Below, one piece after another: positions 30,965 through 44,386 of a stretch of DNA of 56,745 nt. Position 1 is the first letter of the stretch. Each line of letters starts with the position of its first letter. The stretch is from assembly GCF_001654965.1 (NCBI RefSeq), contig NZ_LXEV01000037.1, positions 1-56,745 of the forward strand, read 5' to 3'. The stretch is from Proteus hauseri ATCC 700826 (GTDB lineage: Bacteria > Pseudomonadota > Gammaproteobacteria > Enterobacterales > Enterobacteriaceae). The position numbers and the translations under genes are program-made. The notes under the pieces were generated by a model that saw nothing but the letters and a program-made list of their open reading frames with translations, ran no database searches and had not been told where the DNA came from.

Positions 30965-33442
30965 ATGTCAGCTTGGCGTAAAATATATTATAACACATTG
31001 AATTTACCACTAAAATTACTGGTAAAAAGCAAGCGAGTCCCGACTAATCCTATCACAGAATTAGGGTTAGATACGTCGCGATCTTTCCTTTATGTTCTGC
31101 CTTATCATTCTAAGGCTGACTTACTTACATTACGACAGCAATGTTTGTCTTTAGGCCTGCCTGATCCACTGCAGCCAATAGACATTAGCGGAACCAAATT
31201 ACCTGCCTACGTCTTTATTGATGATGGCCCAAGACTCTTTCGCTATTATTCACCAGATCCGCGTAAAGACTCGGTAAAAACGTTTCATGCGTATCTCGAT
31301 GCGCATCGCAATAACCCTCATCTTGATATAGAGATGTTGCCTGTTTCTGTGATGTTTGGTCGATCTCCTGGTCGAGAAGGTCATAATGGCGTTCCTCACC
31401 TAAGATTGCTCAATGGGATCCAGAAATTTATGGCGATCCTGTGGCTTGGTCGAGATAGCTTCGTTCGTTTCTCGCCAACCGTCTCGATGCGAGATATGGC
31501 AAATGAACATGGCACTGATACCAGTATAGCGAGAAAACTTGCACGTGTTGCTCGTATTCACTTTTCTCGCCAACGCCTCGCTGCGGTTGGTCCTAAACTG
31601 CCAGCGCGCCAAGATCTCTTCAATAAATTATTGGCATCAAAAGCCATTGAAAAAGCAATTGAAGATGAATCAAAAGCGAAAAAAATCTCGTTGGATAAAG
31701 CTCGCAAAAATGCCACTGATATTATGGAAGAAATTGCTGCTAACTTCTCTTATGAAGCCGTGCGCATTAGCGACCGAGTATTAAGCTGGACATGGAATAA
31801 GCTCTATCAAGGTATTAACGTTTACAACGCTGAACGTGTTCGCCAATTGGCGCAAGATGGACATGAAATTGTCTATGTACCTTGCCATCGTAGTCATATG
31901 GACTACTTGCTTCTTTCCTATGTACTTTATCATCAAGGGTTAGTACCACCGCATATCGCAGCAGGAATTAACCTTAACTTCTGGCCAGCAGGCCCGATAT
32001 TTCGCCGCTTAGGGGCATTCTTTATACGAAGAACCTTTAAAGGCAATAAGCTTTATTCCACCATTTTCCGTGAATATTTAGGTGAGCTATTCTCTCGTGG
32101 ATACTCTATTGAATATTTTGTTGAAGGTGGACGTTCACGAACAGGTCGATTGTTAGATCCTAAAACAGGAACTCTTTCAATGACTGTTCAAGCCATGTTA
32201 CGTGGTGAAACTCGCCCTATTTCTGTAGTGCCTATTTATATTGGTTATGAACACGTTATGGAAGTGGCTACTTATGCCAAAGAATTACGTGGTGCAACTA
32301 AAGAAAAAGAAGGCTTTATGCAGATGATCAAAGGGTTACGTAAATTGCGTAATCTGGGTCAAGGCTATGTTAACTTTGGTGAACCTATTTCTGTAGCACA
32401 ATATCTTAATCAAGTTGTGCCACAATGGCGTGACGATATTGATCCTATCGAGCCACAACGCCCAAGCTGGTTAAACCCAGCGGTAAGCTCGTTGGCTGAT
32501 AACATTATGGTGAATATTAACAACGCGGCATCGATTAATGCGATTAATCTCGTTTCAACAGCACTACTAGCATCGCGTCAGCGTGCACTCACCAGAGAAC
32601 AGCTGTTAGAGCAAATCGATAGTTATCTTCAACTGTTGCGCAATGTTCCATATTCAAGCGATATGATTGTTTCTGATAAAAATGCTGAAGCATTATTAGA
32701 ACATGCGCTGCAAACAGATAAATTCCAAGTCGAAAAAGACAGCCTTGGCGATATTGTGGTGCTTCCTCGCGAAAGTGCGGTATTAATGACCTATTATCGC
32801 AATAATACGATTCACTTGGTGATAACTCCGTCATTGATCGCCAGTATTATTCTGCACCACGAACGTATCCATCGTGATGATTTAATGAAACAGGTTGAGT
32901 TAATTTTTCCTCTTATCAAGTCGGAACTATTTATCCGTTATGAAAAGGAAGAACTTCCTGAAGTCATTAATACTCTGATTGCAGAACTGTGTCGCCAGCG
33001 TCTTATTAGTTGTGATAATGATGGCTTACTACGTATCAATCCAGCACGTATTCGTCCATTACAACTTTTAGCGGCCAGTGTGAGAGAAACCTTACAACGC
33101 TATGGCATTACCCTCTCTTTACTGAATTTCGCACCAGAAATCAGTCGTTCTTTACTCGAAAAAGAGAGTCGTATCTTGGCTCAGCGTCTTTCCGTGTTGC
33201 ATGGTATTAATGCACCTGAATTCTTTGATAAGGCAGTATTCTCAACATTAGTCTCGACGCTACGCGAAGAAGGCTATCTCAACGATAATGAAGATATCCT
33301 AAAGGCAGATGCTTCTGCGCTTTACCAAGTGATTGCGAAATTGATGTCACCTGAAATTCGTTTAACTATTGAAAGCGTAGGCATTGCTGAAGATAACAAT
33401 ACAGCAATTCCTGAAGATAAAGAGACGACCAAAGCAAGCTGA
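30965..33442 (+). CDS. plsB: Glycerol-3-phosphate 1-O-acyltransferase PlsB
   Basis: The 825-residue inner-membrane-associated enzyme starts phospholipid synthesis by acylating glycerol-3-phosphate. The acyltransferase blocks are all present: HRSHMD (HX4D, near 310), [26 protein letters not shown] and [11 protein letters not shown]. The start is ATG 30965 ([15 protein letters not shown]), which fits the E. coli N-terminus; the 26 in-frame codons upstream belong to the dgkA-plsB control region. The C-terminus has a short extra polar tail. AAGAGG lies about 12 bases upstream, rather far for a ribosome site. Confidence 0.97.
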   Translation: MSAWRKIYYNTLNLPLKLLVKSKRVPTNPITELGLDTSRSFLYVLPYHSKADLLTLRQQCLSLGLPDPLQPIDISGTKLPAYVFIDDGPRLFRYYSPDPRKDSVKTFHAYLDAHRNNPHLDIEMLPVSVMFGRSPGREGHNGVPHLRLLNGIQKFMAILWLGRDSFVRFSPTVSMRDMANEHGTDTSIARKLARVARIHFSRQRLAAVGPKLPARQDLFNKLLASKAIEKAIEDESKAKKISLDKARKNATDIMEEIAANFSYEAVRISDRVLSWTWNKLYQGINVYNAERVRQLAQDGHEIVYVPCHRSHMDYLLLSYVLYHQGLVPPHIAAGINLNFWPAGPIFRRLGAFFIRRTFKGNKLYSTIFREYLGELFSRGYSIEYFVEGGRSRTGRLLDPKTGTLSMTVQAMLRGETRPISVVPIYIGYEHVMEVATYAKELRGATKEKEGFMQMIKGLRKLRNLGQGYVNFGEPISVAQYLNQVVPQWRDDIDPIEPQRPSWLNPAVSSLADNIMVNINNAASINAINLVSTALLASRQRALTREQLLEQIDSYLQLLRNVPYSSDMIVSDKNAEALLEHALQTDKFQVEKDSLGDIVVLPRESAVLMTYYRNNTIHLVITPSLIASIILHHERIHRDDLMKQVELIFPLIKSELFIRYEKEELPEVINTLIAELCRQRLISCDNDGLLRINPARIRPLQLLAASVRETLQRYGITLSLLNFAPEISRSLLEKESRILAQRLSVLHGINAPEFFDKAVFSTLVSTLREEGYLNDNEDILKADASALYQVIAKLMSPEIRLTIESVGIAEDNNTAIPEDKETTKAS

Positions 33443-33497
33443 TAAATAATTGCTTATATAGATTGATTTTGGCGACAATATTAATCTAATAAAAAGT

Positions 33498-33527
33498 AAA
33501 AGGGATAAGCCGTGGCTTATCCCTTTT
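33498..33527. terminator. Bidirectional terminator between plsB and ubiA
   Basis: The arms AAAAGGGATAAGCC/GGCTTATCCCTTTT with a minimal loop lie between the convergent genes. Confidence 0.93.
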
Positions 33528-33565
33528 TATTTTATAAATCACTAATAGTTAGCAGTAAACTCAAC

Positions 33566-34420
33566 TTAAAAATAACTAAATACAATACCCGCAAATAAAA
33601 CAAAGCCAACATAGTTATTATTCATAAAGGCTTGAAAACACGGGGCGCGTTCACGCTCTGCAATAAGTTTTTGTTGATAAATAAACAGCGCTGTAACCAA
33701 TAAAAGAGACCAATAATAGATACCTTTTAGGTTTAAAATAATACCGATAGCCACTAATAGCGCTAACATTATTAATTGTAAAATACCAATAATAATTTTG
33801 TCGTAATGACCGAATAAAATCGCAGTAGATTTCACGCCAATTTTCAAATCATCATTACGATCAACCATTGCATATTGTGTATCGTAAACGACTGACCAAA
33901 TAATATTGACCAAAAACAGCAGCCAACATACAAAAGGCAAGCTTTCAGAAACAGCAGCGAATCCCATTGGAATTGACCAACCAAATGCCATACCTAAAAT
34001 AAGTTGAGGTAAGTTACTGAATCTTTTTACAAAGGGATAAAACCATGCCAGCGCTAATGCAGCAACAGATAACCAAATGGTCATCGTATTTAATGTCAGC
34101 ACTAATCCAAATGAAAAAAGAACCAAAACAATAAAGATTATTTTGCTTTCTTTTTCTGTTACGACTCCACTAGGTAAGGGTCTGTTTTTAGTTCGTTCAA
34201 CACTGCCGTCAATTTTTCTGTCAGCAAAGTCGTTTATTACACACCCAGCGGCACGCATAGAAAACACACCAATAGTAAATACAATCAGGATATGCCAATC
34301 AGGAAAGCCTTTTGCGGCAATCCATAAAGCCCAATAAGTTGGCCAAAGTAATAATAGCGCTCCGATAGGCTTATCTATACGCATTAAACGGCTATATGCC
34401 TGCCATTTATTGTGCGTCAT
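33566..34420 (-). CDS. ubiA: 4-hydroxybenzoate octaprenyltransferase
   Basis: The membrane prenyltransferase attaches the polyprenyl tail to 4-hydroxybenzoate in ubiquinone synthesis. It has about eight helices and the two Asp-rich motifs [10 protein letters not shown] near 68 and [12 protein letters not shown] near 188. I place the start at ATG 34420 ([13 protein letters not shown]), with GGAGGG directly in position. Four codons further up, TTG would give an N-terminus like that of E. coli (MEGS), but then the ribosome site would be inside the gene. It follows ubiC by 29 bases. Confidence 0.95.
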   Translation of the reverse strand: MTHNKWQAYSRLMRIDKPIGALLLLWPTYWALWIAAKGFPDWHILIVFTIGVFSMRAAGCVINDFADRKIDGSVERTKNRPLPSGVVTEKESKIIFIVLVLFSFGLVLTLNTMTIWLSVAALALAWFYPFVKRFSNLPQLILGMAFGWSIPMGFAAVSESLPFVCWLLFLVNIIWSVVYDTQYAMVDRNDDLKIGVKSTAILFGHYDKIIIGILQLIMLALLVAIGIILNLKGIYYWSLLLVTALFIYQQKLIAERERAPCFQAFMNNNYVGFVLFAGIVFSYF

Positions 34421-34449
34421 ACTTCCCTCCAATTTTTAGCTCCCCTTAA

Positions 34450-34959
34450 CTACTTTTCATACACTGGTGATGCTGGTAAGAATACCTCGGTTAATAATAA
34501 AGGTTTATCTGAAAGCTGGAAACGAGAACGGCGTAACCAATACCCATTTTGTTGCCCAATATGAATAAAATCACGACTTAGTGCCGTTTCCTGAAACAAA
34601 TAGCGCCCAAGAGGAACCGTTCTCAAATTCACAAGTTTGCGATCTTCACCTGTCAGTGTCTCTTCTGGTACTAAAGTACGTCCTAACAACCAAGGCACTT
34701 CATCACCACACAGCACAACTTCTCTTAACCAATAGCGCCGACTTTGAGGTAAACAGGCTTTCTCATCATCGGGTTCAATAATATCGATAAATCCTTCTTG
34801 ATAAGGCATTACCGTGACTTTTTGACAATGCTGCTCAAAACGCCGAGTCATTGAGCCTAATTCCATTAACCAACTTAATGTCTCTTCTTCGACATTAGAT
34901 TGTTCCTCACTAGATAGCCAATGGATAGGTATATGGGTAATTATTGATTTCTTGAGCAT
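34450..34959 (-). CDS. ubiC: Chorismate lyase UbiC
   Basis: The 169-residue soluble enzyme splits chorismate into pyruvate and 4-hydroxybenzoate, the first committed step of ubiquinone synthesis. Family motifs are [17 protein letters not shown] near 74, [14 protein letters not shown] and [12 protein letters not shown] at the C-terminus. It is the first gene of ubiCA. Confidence 0.95.
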   Translation of the reverse strand: MLKKSIITHIPIHWLSSEEQSNVEEETLSWLMELGSMTRRFEQHCQKVTVMPYQEGFIDIIEPDDEKACLPQSRRYWLREVVLCGDEVPWLLGRTLVPEETLTGEDRKLVNLRTVPLGRYLFQETALSRDFIHIGQQNGYWLRRSRFQLSDKPLLLTEVFLPASPVYEK

Positions 34960-35116
34960 TCTTTCATCATCAAACGTTGATGATCCTAACTTTGTGAATC
35001 ATTATGCCTTAAGGATATCATGATGTGACTACTGGAAGTTAAAAGCTAATAACATTTCGCATAAATAACCTAAAAAATAGCTAAGAACAGAAAATTATCC
35101 AACAACTTCCAATAAG

Positions 35117-35146
35117 AAAAAAAGGAGGTTATATAAACCTCCTTTT
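35117..35146 (-). terminator. Terminator after pgi
   Basis: The arms AAAAGGAGGTT/AACCTCCTTTT with a five-base loop are followed by additional T on the minus strand. Confidence 0.93.
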
Positions 35147-35179
35147 ATCTAACCTATTACATACACTCGTTTTATTTTA

Positions 35180-36826
<1,647 letters not shown>

Positions 36827-37091
36827 TCACAATACTCTCTTAAGGTTTCAATCTAATCTCATCAGATTGTAGCCTGACATTTAATAGTTACAGTCTATTC
36901 TTTCTCATTTGATGATATTGGTCAAAAGCATCCAGTAATTCTAGTACTAATTACTAACATAGGTAAAAACGATAATAATCGAGTGATTATTAATTAAATT
37001 GATTATTCTTCACTCTGCATTGACTCTCTATTCAATAACCGATATTTCTAATTGTGTCCAACATCTCATTTTTGCCTAAAGGAATACGACA

Positions 37092-38465
37092 ATGACCGAT
37101 AATACTGCTATGCCCTCTTCTTCGCCTTACACTATTGCTAAATTTGGTGGCACAAGTGTCGCAAACTACTCAGCGATGGAAAAATGTGCAGATATTATCC
37201 TGAAACAAAAGTCAGTGCGTGTTGTGGTTCTTTCGGCTTCTGCGGGTATCACTAACCTATTAATTGAACTGGCAGCAGGTGTTGAACCATCTCAACGAGA
37301 AAAATTACTTAAGCAAGTGCGTGATATTGAGTATGCCATTATCAACCAGCTATCTCAGCCTGAAATTATTTCTCAAGAAATAAATCGACTACTTGAGAAT
37401 ATTGAAATGTTGTCAGAGGCGGCCTCATTAGCAACTTCTGATGCATTAACAGACGAGTTAGTCAGCCACGGTGAATTAATGTCAACATTACTCTTTGTTG
37501 AACTATTACGTGAAAAAGGCGTGCGTGCAGATTGGTTTGATGTCAGAAAAGTAATGAAAACTAACGACCTATTTTGTCATGCAGAGCCTGATATGACGCA
37601 ATTAACCCAACTCACACAAAGCTTAATTCAACCACGTCTAGAAGAAACGGTAATTGTGACTCAGGGCTTTATAGGTCAAGAATCGAAAGGACGAACCACG
37701 ACATTAGGTCGGGGCGGTAGCGACTATACCGCAGCATTAATTGGCGAAGCGTTAGGCGTTTGTCGAGTGGATATTTGGACTGACGTTCCTGGTATTTACA
37801 GTACAGACCCAAGAATTGTGCCGCAAGCACATCGAATCGACCAAATTGCCTTCGATGAAGCCGCTGAAATGGCTACCTTCGGTGCTAAAATATTGCATCC
37901 AGCCACGCTATTACCGGCTGTGCGCAGTGGTATTCCCGTTTTTGTAGGTTCAAGTAAAGCCCCAGAAGAAGGTGGCACATTGGTTTGTGCACAAACTGAA
38001 AACCCACCTGTTTTTCGCGCTATTGCACTGCGTAGAAAACAAACTTTACTCACATTACACAGCCTGAAAATGCTTCATGCACGTGGCTTTTTAGCTGAGA
38101 TATTTACTATTTTATCGCGTCACCATATTTCGGTTGATGTAATAACCACATCAGAAGTAAGCATCGCTTTAACGCTAGATACAACCGGCACCACAAGCTC
38201 TTCAGGAAGTCTCTTAACCAATGCATTATTAACTGAGCTTTCAGCCCTGTGTCGTGTTGAAGTTGAAGAAGACTTAGCTTTAGTCGCAGTGATTGGTAAC
38301 GACTTATCACAAGTGAATGGATTAGGCGTTAAAATCTTTGGCGCATTAGAAAACTACAATATTCGTATGATCACCCACGGCGCAAGTACACATAATCTTT
38401 GTTTATTAGTAGATGGCAAAGACGCCGATAATATTGTACGTAAATTGCATGATACGTTGTTTTAA
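37092..38465 (+). CDS. lysC: Lysine-sensitive aspartokinase III
   Basis: The 457-residue enzyme phosphorylates aspartate at the entry of the lysine, threonine and methionine pathways. The kinase domain begins with AKFGGTSVAN and has TLGRGGSDYTAAL near 206. Two ACT domains at about 310-457 bind lysine. AAAGGA before ATG 37092 is the ribosome site. Unlike in E. coli, the 265 bases upstream show no lysine riboswitch signature and are shorter than a typical leader plus promoter. Confidence 0.95.
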   Translation: MTDNTAMPSSSPYTIAKFGGTSVANYSAMEKCADIILKQKSVRVVVLSASAGITNLLIELAAGVEPSQREKLLKQVRDIEYAIINQLSQPEIISQEINRLLENIEMLSEAASLATSDALTDELVSHGELMSTLLFVELLREKGVRADWFDVRKVMKTNDLFCHAEPDMTQLTQLTQSLIQPRLEETVIVTQGFIGQESKGRTTTLGRGGSDYTAALIGEALGVCRVDIWTDVPGIYSTDPRIVPQAHRIDQIAFDEAAEMATFGAKILHPATLLPAVRSGIPVFVGSSKAPEEGGTLVCAQTENPPVFRAIALRRKQTLLTLHSLKMLHARGFLAEIFTILSRHHISVDVITTSEVSIALTLDTTGTTSSSGSLLTNALLTELSALCRVEVEEDLALVAVIGNDLSQVNGLGVKIFGALENYNIRMITHGASTHNLCLLVDGKDADNIVRKLHDTLF

Positions 38466-38616
38466 TTAATCATTTTATTCCTATCTATAACAGAGAGATA
38501 AGTAATTATTTTTCTGTTATTTTTTAACCTTATTTTTATAAATGGCATAAGTTTTGAAGTTACTTTATTTTCTTTGATTAAAATAAAAAATTCATGTAAT
38601 TAATGGAATAATCCCA

Positions 38617-39441
38617 ATGAGAATAAGTAATAATCTAGATATATATAGCACTATAAATAAGACCGCCAATAAAACATTCGTTTCAAAAGCAAATTTAGAA
38701 AAAATAAAAACAAAAATTGACAGTCTTTATAACTCTCCCATTAATAACAACAATATAAATAATAACCAAACTCTTAATCTCTTATATCAAATAGAAAACA
38801 ATAGTATAAAAACAACAAAATATATACCATCAGAAATAAATATAGAATACTTAAATTCAATGATTAAAATTCATAATAAAGTAAATAAAGAAGCGCCACA
38901 AATCAAAGGATATACTATGATATTAAATTCTCTTGAGATAGATAAATATAAAAAAAATAGTAAAACGAGAGACTTTATATATGAAAACCTGATTAAAAAA
39001 GAACTATTAAATGAAGTTGACACTTTAGAGAAAAAAATCAAAACAATTGAGATATTTTTAAATTTTATTTTAAAGGAACATAAACTTTATTTTAATAAAT
39101 TAATGAGTAAATTAGAAAGCTTGGATGTGAAAAAATCATTTGAAGATAAACGAAAAGAGTTTAATAATAAAAACTCGGCTCTATCAACATTAATTGAATT
39201 TAAAAAACCAGGATATTTTGATAAACAAGATATCTCAGAAATAGAAAGAAATTTAGCTAAAAAACAAGAACATAATAAAAAATTAGACGATATAATTGAA
39301 GTTTTAAAAGAAATTACGTCTCTCTATAATGATAATGATAAAAAAACGACAACAAACACGCCTATCACCTCTGAAAGCATCTTAAAAACTATCAATAATC
39401 ATATTGATAAATTAAAAGAAATAAATTCAAAAAAAATTTAA
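38617..39441 (+). CDS. Unknown Asn/Lys-rich coiled-coil protein
   Basis: The 274-residue protein begins MRISNNLDIYSTINKTANK, has no signal peptide or membrane segment, and is dominated by Lys, Asn, Ile and Glu. The central part (about 125-180) and the C-terminal third look like long amphipathic helices or coiled coils; a polyasparagine patch (INNNNINNN) lies near 42-51. The gene is more AT-rich than its neighbours and has no counterpart at this place in E. coli, so it was probably acquired. The Ser/Asn/Thr-rich N-terminus and helical body resemble secreted effectors in style only. A short purine run before ATG 38617 is a weak ribosome site. I do not recognise the family. Confidence 0.65.
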   Translation: MRISNNLDIYSTINKTANKTFVSKANLEKIKTKIDSLYNSPINNNNINNNQTLNLLYQIENNSIKTTKYIPSEINIEYLNSMIKIHNKVNKEAPQIKGYTMILNSLEIDKYKKNSKTRDFIYENLIKKELLNEVDTLEKKIKTIEIFLNFILKEHKLYFNKLMSKLESLDVKKSFEDKRKEFNNKNSALSTLIEFKKPGYFDKQDISEIERNLAKKQEHNKKLDDIIEVLKEITSLYNDNDKKTTTNTPITSESILKTINNHIDKLKEINSKKI

Positions 39442-39451
39442 CTTATTAAAA

Positions 39452-39474
39452 AGGCTTCTTTCTCTAAGAAGCCT
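39452..39474. terminator. Terminator between the two unknown genes
   Basis: The stem AGGCTTCTT/AAGAAGCCT with a five-base loop is followed by five T on the minus strand and a poorer T tract on the plus strand. It serves both convergent genes. Confidence 0.88.
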
Positions 39475-39485
39475 ATTCTCTATTT

Positions 39486-40064
39486 TTAATACACCCGATA
39501 ACCACCATATTTTTTAGCAAATAGATTAAATTTACCAAAATCAATTAACGCAATTTCTAAAGAACGATGCGCAAGATGAGACATCTTTGCAATTTTTTCG
39601 ACAAAGACACGATTCTCTTCAAGTAGTTTAACCGTTAATGTTGATGCGATAATTTCACACTCTTTAGTAGTAATAATCCAACCATCATTAGTGGAAAATT
39701 TATAAATAGGAATGCAGCCTTCTTTTTCACTCTCTTTAGCTAAAATTGCTTCTTCTTCTTTCATTGCTTGTTTAAATAGCTGAATTTCTTCTTCAACAGG
39801 CTCTGGTGACGTAGGAATTTTATGATAAATATAGTCACCAACTTCTTCTATTCTAGCAGGTGTCATTTCAGCTTTTAGCCAGATTTTATCAAATGCTTGA
39901 TCGTCAATAGTGGCATCGATATCTAAAGCGCCCGTTAACTGCATCAGATTTAAAAAAGCATTAATTAATACTTCATTTAATGGATAAGTACCTTTAGCTA
40001 AGGTAGGAAAAGGAAGCTCAGTGCCAGCAGGAGGGGTTTGCTGAAGGTATAAAGTATAGCTCAT
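39486..40064 (-). CDS. Unknown protein, 192 residues
   Basis: The protein begins MSYTLYLQQTPPAGTELPFP, is acidic, and has no signal peptide or membrane segment. It has an acidic helical stretch at about 92-115 and ends KKYGGYRVY. The start is ATG 40064, where AAGGA is seven bases upstream; an ATG one codon earlier is too close to the ribosome site. Its acidic, compact character is like that of many immunity proteins, but nothing in the sequence proves this. I do not recognise the family. It lies convergent with the coiled-coil unknown and upstream-adjacent to the metH terminator. Confidence 0.7.
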   Translation of the reverse strand: MSYTLYLQQTPPAGTELPFPTLAKGTYPLNEVLINAFLNLMQLTGALDIDATIDDQAFDKIWLKAEMTPARIEEVGDYIYHKIPTSPEPVEEEIQLFKQAMKEEEAILAKESEKEGCIPIYKFSTNDGWIITTKECEIIASTLTVKLLEENRVFVEKIAKMSHLAHRSLEIALIDFGKFNLFAKKYGGYRVY

Positions 40065-40125
40065 CATAATATCCTTTTTTCTGATACAGACTCACAGCTT
40101 AAACAGGTTTAATGGGAACTGCCAG

Positions 40126-40158
40126 AAAAAAACCAAAGAGAGAGTAATATCTCTTTGG
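40126..40158 (-). terminator. Terminator after metH
   Basis: The arms CCAAAGAGA/TCTCTTTGG with an eight-base loop are followed by seven T on the minus strand. Confidence 0.93.
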
Positions 40159-40189
40159 TTTATATAATAACTTAATGTGATTAATTAGA

Positions 40190-43100
40190 TTATTCCACGT
40201 CATATCCCAAATTAGGTGCTAACCAACGTTCAACTTCGCTGATACTCATCCCTCTGCGTTTAGCGTAATCTTCTACCTGATCTTTTTGAATTTGAGCTAC
40301 TGCAAAATATTTACTCTCAGGATGACTGAAATACCAACCCGAAACAGAAGCTCCCGGCCACATTGCATAAGCATCGGTTAGTTTCATACCAATGCGATTT
40401 TCTACATCAAGCAATTGCCAGATTTTAGCTTTTTCAGTGTGTTCAGGACAAGCTGGATACCCCGGAGCAGGCCGTGTACCTTGATACTTTTCTCTAATTA
40501 ACTCGTCATTAGAAAGATTTTCATTAGGGCTATATCCCCAAATTTTCGTTCTAACTTGCTGATGGAGATATTCAGCAAAAGCTTCTGCTAATCTATCTGA
40601 TAACGCTTTTACCATAATTTTATTGTAATCATCATGGGCATTATCATAAGCATTAGCCAGCGCATCTTCTTCAAGCCCACCCGTTACCGCAAAAGCACCA
40701 AAGTAATCAGCAACCCCACTTTCAACTGGTGCCACAAAATCAGCTAAACAGTAATTAGGAAACTCTTTTTTCTCTGTTTGTTGACGTAAATGACAACTGT
40801 GTAATAGCTCGGATTGCCGACTTTCATCTTGATAAATCACAATATCATCACCAAAGCGATTAGCTGGAAATAAACCTACTATTCCTTTTGGCATTAATCG
40901 TTTCTCTTCGCTCAGTTTATCAAGCATAGCATTGGCATCAGCAAATACACGTTTCGCCTCTTCACCAACGACCTCGTCTTCTAAAATACGTGGATATTTT
41001 CCTGCTAATGACCACGTCATAAAAAATGGCGTCCAATCAATATATTCACGCAATATTTCAATGCTTGCGGTTATCTCTTGTACACCTAATTGATTCGGTT
41101 TTGGTGGCGTATAGTTTCGCCAATCAATCTGTAATGCGTTTGCTCTCGCAATTTCTAATGAAACAGGCGGTGTGCGCGGTTTTTTTCTTGCATATTGCTG
41201 GCGTACCACTTCATATTCGCGACGTGTTTTCGCAACAAAACCCGCTTTTTGCGTTGCCGATAATAGTGCTGCAACCACGCCCACTGTGCGCGATGCATTC
41301 TGTACATAAACGGTAGGATGACTGTAATTAGGTTCTATTTTCACTGCGGTGTGCGCTTTTGATGTAGTTGCCCCCCCAATCATTAATGGTAATGAAAAAC
41401 CTCGCCTTTCCATCTCTTTTGCCACATTTACCATTTCATCAAGCGATGGTGTAATAAGCCCAGAAAGCCCAATAATATCGACTTTTTCATCAATAGCAGT
41501 TTGTAAGATTTTATCGCAAGGTACCATTACGCCTAAATCAATAATTTCATAGTTATTGCACTGCAATACCACACCAACAATATTTTTACCGATATCGTGA
41601 ACATCACCCTTTACGGTTGCTAATAATATTTTACCCGCTGAACTACCCGCTTGTTTTGATGCTTGAATATAAGGCTCAAGATAAGCAACAGCCTGTTTCA
41701 TCACTCTTGCTGATTTCACCACTTGAGGTAAAAACATTTTACCTTCACCAAATAAATCACCGACCGTATTCATACCATTCATCAACGGTCCTTCAATAAC
41801 CTCGATAGGGCTTGAAGCTTGTTGGCGACATAATTGCGTATCTTCAATAATAAATTCTGTTATGCCTTTTACTAATGCGTATTCTAAGCGTTTTTCAACA
41901 TCCCATTGTCGCCACTCGGCAAGCTGATGATTTTGCTCATCACTTTTACTACCGCGATAACGCTCTGCCAATGCGAGTAAATTGTCTGTACTTTCTTCAT
42001 GGCGATTTAAAATGACGTCTTCAACCGCATTACGCAGTTCGTCTGGTAATGAATCGTAAATAGCGAGTTGTCCCGCATTTACAATTCCCATATCCATACC
42101 GTTTTTCACTGCGTAATAAAGAAAAACCGAGTGAATAGCTTCACGGACTGGATCATTTCCCCTAAATGAGAATGAAACGTTAGATACCCCACCAGAAATT
42201 AAGGCATAAGGGAGTTGAGATTTAATATCCGCACAGACTTCAATAAAATCAACAGCATAATTATTATGCTCTGCAATGCCTGTTGCGACAGCAAATATAT
42301 TAGGATCAAAAATAATATCTTCTGGAGGAAAACCAGCTTGCTCGGTTAATAACTGATAAGCTCTGCGACAAATCTCAATTTTGCGTTCTCGAGTATCAGC
42401 TTGTCCTACTTCATCAAACGCCATAACCACAACAGCGGCACCGTATTTACGTACCAATTTAGCGTGTTCAAGAAAAGGGATCTCACCTTCTTTCATCGAG
42501 ATGGAGTTAACAATTCCTTTGCCTTGAATGCATTTTAATCCCTCTTCAATCACTTCCCATTTAGAGGAGTCAATCATCACCGGAACTTTGGCTATATCGG
42601 GTTCACCAGCCATCATATTAAGGAAGCGAGTCATGGCTTCAATGGCATCTAACATGCCTTCGTCCATATTGATATCAATGATTTGGGCACCATTTTCAAC
42701 TTGCTGGCGTGCTACATCAAGCGCTTCTTGATATTGTCCCTCTTTTATCAAGCGCTTAAATTTGGCAGAACCTGTTACGTTGGTTCTTTCACCTATGTTC
42801 ACAAATAGCGAATTTTCATCAATAATTAATGGCTCAAGACCCGAAAGGCGGCAAGCCTTTTTAATACTTGGTAATTGTCTTGGCGGAATATCTTTTACAG
42901 CTTGAGAAATCGCATAAATATGTTCAGGTGTTGTTCCACAACAACCTCCAACAATATTTAAAAATCCGGCTTCAGCCCACTCTTTAATTTCTGCGGCCAT
43001 TTCTTTCGCATCTAAATCATATCCACCAAATGCGTTAGGCAACCCAGCATTAGGGTGAGCACTGACATAAGTTTCAGAAATTTGTGAGAGTGTTTGAATA

Positions 43101-43870
43101 TATTGGCGTAATTCTTTAGGACCTAAAGCACAATTTAAGCCAAAAGAGAGCGCATCTGCATGACGCAATGAGTGATAAAACGCTTCTGTCGTTTGACCTG
43201 TTAACGTTCTTCCTGATGCATCGGTAATAGTGCCAGAAATCATCACAGGTAGATCAATATTAAGTGCTTCAAATTCACTTTTAATCGCAAAAATAGCAGC
43301 TTTAGCATTGAGTGTATCGAAAATAGTTTCCACCATAATTAAATCGATACCACCTTTTACTAATCCGCGAATAGCTTCTCGATAAGCAACCACCAGCTTA
43401 TCAAAAGAAGTATTACGAAAAGCAGGATCATTTACATCAGGAGAAATAGATGCTGTGCGATTTGTTGGCCCTAAAACACCAGCAACATAACGCGGTTTTT
43501 CCGGCGTTAAAGCGCTCCATTTATTTGCGCTACTTTTGGCTAAACGAGCGGCTTGTTCATTAATCTCGGCGCATAGTGATTCCATTTGGTAATCAGCCAT
43601 GGCAATAGACGTTGCATTAAATGTATTAGTTTCAATGATATCAGCACCGGCTTTGAAATAAGCATCGTGAATATCACTGATAATTTCAGGCTGAGTCAAC
43701 ACAAGAAGATCGTTATTACCTTTTACATCACAACACCAATTAGCAAATCGCTCGCCACGATAATCGGCTTCATTTAATTTATACTGCTGGATCATGGTAC
43801 CCATTGCACCATCAAGCACTAATATCCGTTGTTTTAATGCCGTAGTAAGTTGTTGAGTTATGCTTGCCAC
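40190..43870 (-). CDS. metH: Cobalamin-dependent methionine synthase MetH
   Basis: The 1226-residue four-module enzyme methylates homocysteine using methyltetrahydrofolate and B12. The zinc cysteines are in GLNCALGP near 248 and [10 protein letters not shown] near 311. The folate domain has NVGERTN-type ERTNVTGS near 370. The B12 domain has DVHDIGKN near 757 with the cobalt-ligand His. The C-terminal activation domain has [12 protein letters not shown] near 1135. The start is GTG 43870 with GAGGA seven bases upstream. It needs cobalamin; no metE is in the window. It is divergent from iclR. Confidence 0.97.
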   Translation of the reverse strand: MASITQQLTTALKQRILVLDGAMGTMIQQYKLNEADYRGERFANWCCDVKGNNDLLVLTQPEIISDIHDAYFKAGADIIETNTFNATSIAMADYQMESLCAEINEQAARLAKSSANKWSALTPEKPRYVAGVLGPTNRTASISPDVNDPAFRNTSFDKLVVAYREAIRGLVKGGIDLIMVETIFDTLNAKAAIFAIKSEFEALNIDLPVMISGTITDASGRTLTGQTTEAFYHSLRHADALSFGLNCALGPKELRQYIQTLSQISETYVSAHPNAGLPNAFGGYDLDAKEMAAEIKEWAEAGFLNIVGGCCGTTPEHIYAISQAVKDIPPRQLPSIKKACRLSGLEPLIIDENSLFVNIGERTNVTGSAKFKRLIKEGQYQEALDVARQQVENGAQIIDINMDEGMLDAIEAMTRFLNMMAGEPDIAKVPVMIDSSKWEVIEEGLKCIQGKGIVNSISMKEGEIPFLEHAKLVRKYGAAVVVMAFDEVGQADTRERKIEICRRAYQLLTEQAGFPPEDIIFDPNIFAVATGIAEHNNYAVDFIEVCADIKSQLPYALISGGVSNVSFSFRGNDPVREAIHSVFLYYAVKNGMDMGIVNAGQLAIYDSLPDELRNAVEDVILNRHEESTDNLLALAERYRGSKSDEQNHQLAEWRQWDVEKRLEYALVKGITEFIIEDTQLCRQQASSPIEVIEGPLMNGMNTVGDLFGEGKMFLPQVVKSARVMKQAVAYLEPYIQASKQAGSSAGKILLATVKGDVHDIGKNIVGVVLQCNNYEIIDLGVMVPCDKILQTAIDEKVDIIGLSGLITPSLDEMVNVAKEMERRGFSLPLMIGGATTSKAHTAVKIEPNYSHPTVYVQNASRTVGVVAALLSATQKAGFVAKTRREYEVVRQQYARKKPRTPPVSLEIARANALQIDWRNYTPPKPNQLGVQEITASIEILREYIDWTPFFMTWSLAGKYPRILEDEVVGEEAKRVFADANAMLDKLSEEKRLMPKGIVGLFPANRFGDDIVIYQDESRQSELLHSCHLRQQTEKKEFPNYCLADFVAPVESGVADYFGAFAVTGGLEEDALANAYDNAHDDYNKIMVKALSDRLAEAFAEYLHQQVRTKIWGYSPNENLSNDELIREKYQGTRPAPGYPACPEHTEKAKIWQLLDVENRIGMKLTDAYAMWPGASVSGWYFSHPESKYFAVAQIQKDQVEDYAKRRGMSISEVERWLAPNLGYDVE

Positions 43871-44386
43871 ATTATTGTCCTCGTAAAAAGACTACTTTTG
43901 TTATTTTTATTTCGTTGTTTTTTTATCCTACCATATCTTTTTATAAAGATTTCTAAGACAAAGATGAGAGATTTTCATCTTCATTATAAAATTATTGATA
44001 ACGAAAAAAGGACAACCCTAAGTTATCCTTATTAAAATTGCTTATTCGTATTATTTAAAAATATTTATTAGTTATAGAAAATAAAAATGAAACAACCAAT
44101 AGGTGAATTATTTATAGGTAATTGAAAATCTTCCAATCAAATATACTTAATAGGTGTAAAAAGGATTATTTAAATTATAAGAAATCTATTTAATCCATTT
44201 TTTTAAAGATAAAAACACCAATTTTAATATTGATAATAACGATTCATTATTTTTCAACTTATTAATCTAGTTTTATATCCATCGAAATGTGCGATAACCT
44301 ACAAAAACACACAGATCAGAGGAGTTTTATTACACTATATAGTTCATAATAGCGCTTAATATGGACAGCATTTCTGGAGTGTAAGC
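43871..44386. promoter_or_regulatory. Divergent metH-iclR control region
   Basis: These 516 AT-rich bases carry no gene. I found no clean MetR consensus (TGAA-N5-TTCA) or tandem MetJ boxes for metH. TGGACAGCATTTCTGG (44362-44377), just before the iclR start, partly resembles an IclR site and could mediate autorepression. This is weak. Confidence 0.35.
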
